NCBI RefSeq assembly: GCF_000236785.1 | Contig: NZ_AGUF01000008.1 | Coordinates: forward strand, 1 to 47,560 | DNA from: Achromobacter arsenitoxydans SY8 | Lineage (GTDB): Bacteria; Pseudomonadota; Gammaproteobacteria; Burkholderiales; Burkholderiaceae_B | Reading direction: 5' to 3' | Length of the DNA: 47,560 nt | In this document: positions 15,648 to 22,742 of the stretch, piece by piece | Layout: the number at the start of each line of letters is the position of its first letter | Numbering within the stretch: position 1 is the stretch's first letter | Notes under the pieces: generated by a model | The model's database searches: none | Told to the model about the DNA's origin: nothing | What the model saw: only the letters and a program-made list of their open reading frames with translations | Position numbers and translations under genes: made by a program

Positions 15648-16532
15648 GTGGACGTGTTTAACAATCGAGATAATGACAATCACCAGTTGCGGCAATCGCG
15701 ATCACTTACGCCTCCTCAATTTGTACTAGGTGAGGACTATGACCGTCGGACCGACATTCACGCTCGATTCGGAGGCAGTGCCCAAAGCGGCATTTCCACC
15801 TCGGGCTCATTTCCCGCTATTTTTCTCTTTACCGGTGAAACGGGTGACCAATACGGGTATCGCGATGGATTTACCCCTGGAGGCACATTCCTCTACACTG
15901 GTGAAGGTCAAGTGGGAGACATGCAATTCAACCGCGGAAATAAAGCCATTAACGAGCATGCGGTGAATGGGAAGTCACTCTACTTGTTCGAAGCTTTAAG
16001 AAACCCCAGAAAGCAACGGTACTTAGGTGAGTTTTCGTTGATCCGCGCTCATACAGACCGCACGGGGCCCGATCGCAACGGAGCCCTCCGCAAGCTGATC
16101 ATTTTTGAATTGCAGCCAGGCGCAAGCACGCTTGAAGCGTCAAACCTTCCGCTACCCGCCGACGTACCTCCCTCGTCCCTAGAGGAAGCCAGAGAGCGGG
16201 CAATCGCAGCCTACAAAGCACAGTCGAGTAGAGAGGCAAGGCCTACTATTCAGAACCTGTACCAACGTAGTGAAGCGATTCGCTCGTACGTGCTGCAGCG
16301 AGCCAATGGAAATTGCGAACATTGTTCCCGCCCCGCACCCTTTAGTCGCGTTGATGGGTCGCCGTATTTAGAGGTTCACCATGTCCATCGTCTTTCGGAT
16401 GGCGGCATAGATCATCCTAAAAACACTGCAGCGCTTTGCCCTTCGTGCCACCGTGAAGTTCACTTCGGGCGCGAAGGAGGAGTTATTAACAATCGGTTGA
16501 TCGCTAGTCTTGCCTTGAAAGAAAGAGCGTAA
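15648..16532 (+). CDS. SRA-like domain-HNH endonuclease (McrA-type modification-dependent restriction)
   Basis: 294 residues, GTG start at 15648 with GGGAG seven bases upstream. Residues ~28-150 form a domain with DIHARFGGSAQSGIS, FLFTGETGDQYGY, YTGEGQVGDMQFNRGNKAINEH, which resembles the SRA/YDG fold of modified-base readers ('Y.G.G..GD...RGN.A'). Residues ~215-275 are an HNH nuclease: Cys223-x2-Cys226, EVHH (242-245), Asn259, Cys264-x2-Cys267-His268 and His272. The layout matches SRA-HNH type IV enzymes such as the ScoMcrA/TagI class. The gene is AT-richer than its neighbours and sits alone between housekeeping-like genes, which suggests horizontal gain. No methyltransferase partner is seen, as expected for an enzyme that attacks modified DNA. 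Confidence 0.82.
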   Translation: MDVFNNRDNDNHQLRQSRSLTPPQFVLGEDYDRRTDIHARFGGSAQSGISTSGSFPAIFLFTGETGDQYGYRDGFTPGGTFLYTGEGQVGDMQFNRGNKAINEHAVNGKSLYLFEALRNPRKQRYLGEFSLIRAHTDRTGPDRNGALRKLIIFELQPGASTLEASNLPLPADVPPSSLEEARERAIAAYKAQSSREARPTIQNLYQRSEAIRSYVLQRANGNCEHCSRPAPFSRVDGSPYLEVHHVHRLSDGGIDHPKNTAALCPSCHREVHFGREGGVINNRLIASLALKERA

Positions 16533-16545
16533 GGCTCGTAGCCCT

Positions 16546-17913
16546 CTATCTCGAGGGGAATTCTATCGGCGCCCACACGGAAAACACCGCCCCCTTCCCC
16601 ACCGCCGACCTCACCGACACCTCGTACCCCAGCAGTCCCGCCAGCCGCCGCACGATCGCCAGACCCAGGCCCAGCCCCTGCCCGGAAGGCGGCGCGTCCG
16701 GTGCGCCCGCGCCGCGCGTGAATTCGGCGAAGACCGTCTCCAGGGCGTCCGGCGCGATGCCGACGCCCGTGTCCCAGACCTGGATCAAGGCGCCGCCGGC
16801 GCGGCGGCGGGCGCAGAGCAGCACGCGGCCATTGGGCGTGTACGACAGCGCGTTGCCAAGCAGGTTGTCCAGGATGCGGCGCAACAGCGCCGGGTCGGTG
16901 TCCAGCGAGATATCCGTGGGCAGGACCGTCAGTGTCAGGCCGCGGGCCAGCGCCTGCGGTTCGTAATCCTGGCGCAGCGCTTCGAACAGCGCGTCCAGGT
17001 CCAGGCGCCGGCGCTCTACGCGCGTCAGGTGCGCGTCCATGCGGGACACATCCAGCAGGCCGTCCAGCAGCCGGTTCAGACCTTCCAGCACGGTTTGCTG
17101 GCGCTGCGCCACCAACAGCGCGTCCTGCGGGCTGATCCGCCCTTCGGCGGCGCGGTTGGCCAGAATGTCGGTGAACAGGCCCAGCGCATGGACCGGCTGG
17201 CGCAGGTCGTGCCCGGCGGCGGCCAGAAAGCGGGTCTTGGCGACGTCCGCCGCGGCGACGCGGTCGCGCTCGCGCTCCAGGTTGCCGATCAGCGCCAGGT
17301 TTTCGAACCGCAGCGCGACCGTGGTGCGCAGGCTGCGGTAGGTGACGGCGCTGAAGTACATGTTCACGACCAGCAGGCACAGGGCGAATGCCGCATAGAC
17401 CAGATGCAGGCCGTCGCCTTCGGCCAGGCACGCGAGGGTAAACGGCGCCAGCATGCCCAGGGCCGATCCCGCGTAGGCGGGCGGATAGGCCGACAGCGAC
17501 GGCACCGCGCCGCTGCACATGCCGGCCAGCATCACGCAGCCGAACGCCAACATCATGTCGTCGTGCGACAGCACCGCAGCCAGCCCGGCAAGGCCCCACA
17601 GCAGCCCCGATAGCCAGGACAGCGCGGAGAAACCCAGCACATGCCGGCGCGAGGCGGACAGGGCGACCCGCCGCCGCAGAAAGCCGCGGGTCAGGCCTAC
17701 GCGAAACGCGGTCAGCAGGTAGATCGCGGCAGCCCATCCCGCCAGCAGCCAGGACGGCACGCTGCCGTGCATGACGTAGGCCACCGGAATGACGACGGCG
17801 AAATTAGCGAACAGCACCCCGTATGACTGCCGATGCAGCAGCGCGGCCAGCTCCGCCTGGATCTGTGCAGCGGCAGGCGCGGCCGCCGGGGCGGGCGAGG
17901 CGGATAAGGTCAT
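16546..17913 (-). CDS. Sensor histidine kinase with 6-7 predicted membrane spans
   Basis: 455 residues. The N-terminal half (~30-195) is a block of six or seven hydrophobic helices with no extracellular sensory domain, so the signal is probably sensed in or near the membrane. The kinase core has the H-box FLAAAGHDLRQPVHALGLF (phosphorylated His235), an N-box around LLGNALSYTPNG, the G1 box VWDTGVGIAPD and the G2 box GQGLGLGLAI. The AGHDLRQPxHAL form is typical of kinases paired with LuxR-type response regulators. The regulator at 17965 is divergent, 51 bp away, and is the likely partner. The stop is 13 bp from that of the HNH gene on the other strand. Confidence 0.93.
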   Translation of the reverse strand: MTLSASPAPAAAPAAAQIQAELAALLHRQSYGVLFANFAVVIPVAYVMHGSVPSWLLAGWAAAIYLLTAFRVGLTRGFLRRRVALSASRRHVLGFSALSWLSGLLWGLAGLAAVLSHDDMMLAFGCVMLAGMCSGAVPSLSAYPPAYAGSALGMLAPFTLACLAEGDGLHLVYAAFALCLLVVNMYFSAVTYRSLRTTVALRFENLALIGNLERERDRVAAADVAKTRFLAAAGHDLRQPVHALGLFTDILANRAAEGRISPQDALLVAQRQQTVLEGLNRLLDGLLDVSRMDAHLTRVERRRLDLDALFEALRQDYEPQALARGLTLTVLPTDISLDTDPALLRRILDNLLGNALSYTPNGRVLLCARRRAGGALIQVWDTGVGIAPDALETVFAEFTRGAGAPDAPPSGQGLGLGLAIVRRLAGLLGYEVSVRSAVGKGAVFSVWAPIEFPSR

Positions 17914-17937
17914 GGGCCTGGGCCGGGGTCGGATCCC

Positions 17938-17970
17938 TATAATGACGCGTCATTCTGACACATCATGTCA
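17938..17970. promoter_or_regulatory. Nested palindromes between histidine kinase and response regulator
   Basis: The 51-bp divergent gap holds a perfect 14-bp palindrome AATGACGCGTCATT (17941-17954), followed by TGACA-N5-TGTCA (17956-17970), which runs over the regulator's ATG. A consensus -10 TATAAT occupies 17938-17943, partly inside the first palindrome. A regulator bound here would block RNA polymerase in both directions, so autoregulation of the pair is likely. Confidence 0.5.
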
Positions 17971-18621
17971 TCACCCCGTCCCCCAATGATTTTCCGGCCC
18001 CCACAAGCCCCGCTGCGCATCCTGCTTGCCGATGACCACGGCATCGTGCGCGAGGGCTTGAAAATGATGCTGGCCCACGCGCAGGCCACGATCGGCGCGG
18101 TGGACGAAGCCGCCACGGGGGAACAGGCGCTGGCGCTGCTGGCGGCGCACGGCGCCGACCTCCTGGTGCTCGACCTGGGCATGCCCGGCGTGTCGGGATC
18201 AGGCTGGGTGCGCGCGCTGCGCGTGCGCCACCCGGCGCTGTACATCATGGTGCTGACGGCCAATACCGACGAGCGCACGCGCGCCGCCGTGCTGGAGGCC
18301 GGCGCCGACGCCTTTGTGGCAAAGACCGGAAGCTCGCAGCCCTTGCTGGCCGCCATCGCGGCGCTGGCCAGCGGCGTCGCGCGTCCGCGCGCCGCGCCCG
18401 CCGCCTACATGCAGACGCCCGACGAAACGCTGACGCGACGCGAGCAGCAGGTGCTGGCCATGGCCGCGCTGGGCGCGACGGCCGCTCAGATCGCGCAAGA
18501 CCTGCACATCAGCCCCTTTACCGCGCGCAAGCACCGCGAAAACCTCATGCGCAAGCTGGGCCTGCACAGCACGGCCGAGCTGGTCGCCTACGCGGTGCGG
18601 CTTGGCCTGCCCACGGGCTAG
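17965..18621 (+). CDS. NarL/LuxR-family response regulator
   Basis: 218 residues. Receiver domain ~16-130 with the acidic pair Asp23-Asp24, phosphoacceptor Asp70 in LLVLDLGMPG, Thr98 and Lys120 (FVAK). The C-terminal domain (~155-215) is a LuxR-type helix-turn-helix: LTRREQQVLAMAALGATAAQIAQDLHISPFTARKHRENLMRKLGLHS. It should be phosphorylated by the divergent kinase. The start ATG lies within an inverted repeat and has no Shine-Dalgarno sequence, and the nearest -10 element is only about 21 bp upstream. The transcript leader would therefore be very short. A second in-frame ATG lies at 17986. Confidence 0.93.
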   Translation: MSSPRPPMIFRPPQAPLRILLADDHGIVREGLKMMLAHAQATIGAVDEAATGEQALALLAAHGADLLVLDLGMPGVSGSGWVRALRVRHPALYIMVLTANTDERTRAAVLEAGADAFVAKTGSSQPLLAAIAALASGVARPRAAPAAYMQTPDETLTRREQQVLAMAALGATAAQIAQDLHISPFTARKHRENLMRKLGLHSTAELVAYAVRLGLPTG

Positions 18622-18817
18622 GCCAGCGATCCCCAGCGCCCGCGCCGGCATCCGCAAGCCCGCGGTGGCCCGCGCCCAAAAATACGGCACGCATCGTATT
18701 TTCCGGCGGCCCCTCCCTCTCTAGACTGGCCTAGCAGCGTCGCGCCTTCTCATTGCGACCAATCGTCCGGGATTGCGCGCGGAGCGCTTCCGTCCATGAA
18801 CATGCAGCACCGTCGCC

Positions 18818-19402
18818 ATGCACACTGCTCCCGCCGCCGCTTCCCGCCATCCCGATCCCGCCGGTCCCGCCGCACGCCTGCCGCCGTCCGATCCCGTAAT
18901 CGAACTGGTGCAGACGCAGCACGAACGCCTGCGGCGCTTTGTGCGCAGGTACATCCGCAACCCCAGCGACATTGACGACATCACCCAGCAGGCGCTCGCG
19001 GAGATGTCGCTGTCTTACGAGCGGTTTCGCGGCGCGAGCAAGCCATCGACCTGGTTGTTCGGCATCGCGATGAACCTGATCCGGAATCACCTGTCGCGCG
19101 CGCCCGAGCGGCGGCTTGTCTTCGAGGGCATCGAATCGCTGGCGACGGAGGCCTGCCTGGACCCTGCCCCGCCAGTGCGGGCCGAATGGCGGCAAATGGT
19201 GAGCATCGTGGACCAGGCCATGGCCGACATGCCCAAGGAACTGCGCACGATGCTGCAAATGGTGGCGGTGGAAGAACTGTCATACGAAGAGACCGCACGA
19301 CAGCTGGCCCTGCCCATCGGGACGGTGCGCAGCCGGGTGTCGCGCGCGCGCGCCCATCTGCGCCGTCGGATGCAGGCTCGCGGTGTTTGCCTGGACGCGT
19401 AA
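18818..19402 (+). CDS. ECF-type RNA polymerase sigma factor
   Basis: 194 residues. Region 2 spans ~30-95 (VQTQHERLRRFVRRYIRNPSDIDDITQQALAEMSLSYERFRGASKPSTWLFGIAMNLIRNHLSR, with the DDITQQ and STWLFGIAMNLIRNHLR-type motifs of the family). Region 4 spans ~130-185 (MPKELRTMLQMVAVEELSYEETARQLALPIGTVRSRVSRARAHLRRRM). No anti-sigma factor gene follows. The next genes in the same direction are the two giant WG-repeat proteins, 268 bp downstream, which are the obvious candidates for co-regulation. A regulatory link is inferred from position only. Confidence 0.93.
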   Translation: MHTAPAAASRHPDPAGPAARLPPSDPVIELVQTQHERLRRFVRRYIRNPSDIDDITQQALAEMSLSYERFRGASKPSTWLFGIAMNLIRNHLSRAPERRLVFEGIESLATEACLDPAPPVRAEWRQMVSIVDQAMADMPKELRTMLQMVAVEELSYEETARQLALPIGTVRSRVSRARAHLRRRMQARGVCLDA

Positions 19403-19670
19403 CAGCCACCGCTTCCGGAACACCCATAGCCATCCGCTATTCGCGGATTTAGGCGAACTTCCCGCCAAATGCCGGGAATTTGACGCGCAGCAACCGTAAA
19501 CACCCATCGACATTAACGCTTCGTTTTCAATAGTTACATCTACCTCGATCCGTCCCCGCTATCCCTGGGTACAGTGCTGCCTTCCCTATTCCCTTCGGCA
19601 GGCATCCAATCATGCGGCACGCCCGGCTAGGCTCTTTCGTTCCCGCGGGTTGCGTCCGCGCCAGCGCGCA

Positions 19671-22600
19671 ATGAAGGCCGCGCCCTTTTTCAAGCCCCTG
19701 GCGCTCGCTGCCGCGCTTGCCGGCCTGCCGCTACTGGCGCCGGTCAGCGCGCACGCCATGCCCGACTGGATGCAGCAATGCACCTCCAGCTTCTACGGCG
19801 AAGGATCCGGCACCTCCTGCCATGAGAACTACCAGGAAGGGCTGGCGGCGGTGCTGGTCGGCGTCGGCAGCGACGAATCGGCCGCGTGGGGCTACATCGA
19901 CAAGCAAGGCATCATGGCCATCGCGCCCGCCTACACGGAAGCCAGGTCGTTCCAGAACGGCGTGGCCGCCGTCAGCCAGGGCGATCGGTGGGGCTACATC
20001 GACCGCAAGGGCCAGTGGGTCATCCAACCCCGCTTCTCCAACGCCACCGGCTTTAACGCCGAGGGCACGGCGCTGGCTGAAGAAGACGGCCGGGACGTGC
20101 TGATCGACCGCCACGGCAAGGTCGTCAAGACCTTTCCGCTGGGGACGCGCTCGTGGGGCTTCCTGCCCGGTCAGAAGCTGGCGTCGATGGAGTGGCCCAC
20201 GCCGCCACGCCTTTTCAGTACCGCCAGCGGCAAGGCCGCCGCGCTGCCCGACGGCGTGATGGCCCTGGCCGCGCCCACGGGCGGCTACCTGCCCGCCCAG
20301 ACGCGCGACTCGCGCTACGGCGGCTGGTGGGGCCTGCTGGATGCGAAGGAAGGATGGGCGATTGCGCCGCAGACGCTGCGTTCCATGTCGCCCCCCGTGC
20401 GCGACGGCAACGTAGTGGCCGTGCAGCGGGAGCGCCAGTGGGAATTCGTGGACACGGACGGCGCATCGCTGGCGCCGGACCGCTACGAGCGCGTGGAACT
20501 GGTGGCTCCCGGCGCGTGGCTGGCGCGGTCCGCCGATGGCAGGACGACCCTGCTGGACGGCAGCCTGAAGCCCATCCACGTGTTCCAGGGCGGCTACGTG
20601 GGCCTGGTGGAACGCGACGGCTGGCGCTACGCGACCGAACCCGGCATGACGCTGCTGGTCGATCCCGCGGGCGGCCTGCAGCGCCTGCCCCTGCGCAACG
20701 GCAAGGTGGAAATCAGCGGAGGACGCGCGTGGGTGTATGGCGCGCCCGAGTCCGGCGTGAACGCAGGGACGGCAGACGACATGAGTCCCGAGGACGAGGC
20801 GCGCGCGGCTGCGGCATTGGCCGAGGTCCAGGCCCAGGCCGCAGCGGACGAAGGCCCCGGCATCGAGCAGGAGGCCGCGACCGAGGCCGTCGCCGCCGCG
20901 GCCGACACGGCGGCCGATGCCGCTGTGGCAGCGGCTGCGGACGCCGCGGCCCCGGCCGCCATGGACGCGCAGACCGGGCCCGACGACGCCGCGCGCGACG
21001 CGGCCGTGGCGCAGTCCGGCGACGGCGCCCTGCACCAGATCTACGGCCCGGACGGCCGCCCTGTGCTGGACGACGCCGCCATCGCCAGTTTGCGCGGCTA
21101 CGACATCAGCATCTTCCATTACGCGCGCGCCGCGGGCGCCGACGCCGCAAACGCGCCGCTTGCGCTCCTGCATCCCGACAGCTACGAAAAGCCCCTGGGC
21201 ATCCTGACCGCGTCGGGCAAGATCGTCACAAATGCGGACTGGGACAGCATCGACACCTACGACGTCGCAATGCCGCTCCTGGTCCGCACGAAGAACCACC
21301 GCGCAGGCGCGATCGGTGCGGACGGAAGCTGGGCCGTGCCGCCGGAGTTCAGCGAGATGCGCGCCTTCCGCGGCCCCTACACCTGGGCCCGCACGCCGGA
21401 CATGAAACGTGGCGACGCCCGGCTGATCGACGCGCGCGGCCAGACCGTGCCGGTGCCGGCCGATGTCCTGGAAGACGCGTCGAAGATTGATGGCGACTTG
21501 CTCTTCTATCGGAAGATGAACGAGAACCGCCAGCGCCGCTGGGGCCTCTGGAACATTCGCGAGGGCGCTCCCGCCCTCAAGCCCGCCTACGAACAGGTGC
21601 AGGAATTCGAGGGCGACTGGGCCAAGGTCCAGGAGAAGAACCGCTGGGGCGTGGTGAACCGCCAGGGCCAGTGGGTGCTGCCTGCCACGCAGGAAGGCGC
21701 CTACGATATGGAGTACCTGGGCGACGGCCTGATGCTGGTCGACGCGCCCGACGCCGCGCGCAAGCGCTCCGGCTACAGCGAACGCGCCTATCGCGTGGTG
21801 AACCTGCGCACCGGCAAATCCAGCGAACCCGTCGTCGGCAAGCCGGAAAAGCTGAAGGGCGGACGCCTGCTGGGCCAGTTGCCCGACGCGAGCGTCGTGC
21901 TGTTCGACGCGCAAGGCAGCTTCATTCGCGTGTCCGATGGCCGCCCCGAGAGCAAGCAGCAGTATGGGGACTGGCTCTACATTCGCCACGACGAACGCGA
22001 AGGCGCCATCGACGCCCGCGGCAACCTGAAAGTGCCCGCCATCTACGGCGAATTCAATCCTTTCTTCGCGCAGCCCGAGGGCCTGGCGCGCGCGAACCTG
22101 GGCTCGGGCTATCGCGTGATCGACCAGAACGGCAAGCCCGTGCTGGAAAAGCTGGGCGACGGCACGCCCCTGGCTTCGATGCGCAGCATCGTGTTCAGCG
22201 ACGACAACGAATCGACCAGCATCATGGTGGACCTGCAGGGCCGCGAGATCGCGCGCGTGGCGGGCCGATACGCCATTGATTACCGCAACGCCAGCGAAGG
22301 CGTCGCGCCATATAGCGACGACAACGGGAAGTCGGGCTTCATCAATGCGGCCGGCAAGCGCGTCGTGGGCGCACACTTCGACAAGCTGGGCCCGCTGAAG
22401 GACGGACTGGCCCGCGCGCGCCGGCTGGAACGCACTGGCAAGCTGTACGGCTATGTGGACCTGACCGGACGCTACGCCATCGCGCCCGCGTTCACATGGG
22501 CCGCCGACTTCCACGACGAACGCGCCCTGGTGCGGCGCGGCCGGCTGGTGGAATTCATCGACACCAAGGGCAAGACGACGGCGCTGTTCGGCACGCTGTG

Positions 22601-22742
22601 CGGCACGCTGGTGATCGTGGATGCCCAGGACAGGCAAAGCTGGCCGCCCCGCAAGCTCACCTGCCCCGAGGCCGTCGGCATCGACCCGCCCCCGCCCGTT
22701 CCCGCCGTCAGTGCCAACCCCGCCAACGCCAAAGCAGAATGA
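19671..22742 (+). CDS. Large exported WG-repeat protein 1
   Basis: 1023 residues from the ATG at 19671. A TTG at 19650 extends the frame by seven codons but gives a poorer signal peptide. Sec signal peptide residues 1-29 (hydrophobic core LALAAALAGLPLLAPVSAHA), so the protein is probably periplasmic or surface-exposed. The body is built from WG repeats, for example WGYIDKQGIMAIAP and WGYIDRKGQWVIQP near the N-terminus, WGVVNRQGQWVLP in the middle and YGYVDLTGRYAIAP near the end, several of them degenerate. Residues ~375-445 are an Ala-rich low-complexity insert that splits two repeat blocks. A Cys pair opens the mature protein and another closes it. WG-repeat proteins are usually of unknown function. 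The gene overlaps or abuts the second WG gene. Confidence 0.9.
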   Translation: MKAAPFFKPLALAAALAGLPLLAPVSAHAMPDWMQQCTSSFYGEGSGTSCHENYQEGLAAVLVGVGSDESAAWGYIDKQGIMAIAPAYTEARSFQNGVAAVSQGDRWGYIDRKGQWVIQPRFSNATGFNAEGTALAEEDGRDVLIDRHGKVVKTFPLGTRSWGFLPGQKLASMEWPTPPRLFSTASGKAAALPDGVMALAAPTGGYLPAQTRDSRYGGWWGLLDAKEGWAIAPQTLRSMSPPVRDGNVVAVQRERQWEFVDTDGASLAPDRYERVELVAPGAWLARSADGRTTLLDGSLKPIHVFQGGYVGLVERDGWRYATEPGMTLLVDPAGGLQRLPLRNGKVEISGGRAWVYGAPESGVNAGTADDMSPEDEARAAAALAEVQAQAAADEGPGIEQEAATEAVAAAADTAADAAVAAAADAAAPAAMDAQTGPDDAARDAAVAQSGDGALHQIYGPDGRPVLDDAAIASLRGYDISIFHYARAAGADAANAPLALLHPDSYEKPLGILTASGKIVTNADWDSIDTYDVAMPLLVRTKNHRAGAIGADGSWAVPPEFSEMRAFRGPYTWARTPDMKRGDARLIDARGQTVPVPADVLEDASKIDGDLLFYRKMNENRQRRWGLWNIREGAPALKPAYEQVQEFEGDWAKVQEKNRWGVVNRQGQWVLPATQEGAYDMEYLGDGLMLVDAPDAARKRSGYSERAYRVVNLRTGKSSEPVVGKPEKLKGGRLLGQLPDASVVLFDAQGSFIRVSDGRPESKQQYGDWLYIRHDEREGAIDARGNLKVPAIYGEFNPFFAQPEGLARANLGSGYRVIDQNGKPVLEKLGDGTPLASMRSIVFSDDNESTSIMVDLQGREIARVAGRYAIDYRNASEGVAPYSDDNGKSGFINAAGKRVVGAHFDKLGPLKDGLARARRLERTGKLYGYVDLTGRYAIAPAFTWAADFHDERALVRRGRLVEFIDTKGKTTALFGTLCGTLVIVDAQDRQSWPPRKLTCPEAVGIDPPPPVPAVSANPANAKAE
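20785..21015 (+). repeat. Ala-rich low-complexity insert in WG protein 1
   Basis: Stretch coding for about 75 residues dominated by Ala with Glu, Asp and Gln (for instance AVAAAADTAADAAVAAAADA). It separates an N-terminal block of WG repeats from a second block and may act as a flexible or helical linker. The matching position of WG protein 2 has no such insert. Confidence 0.7.
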
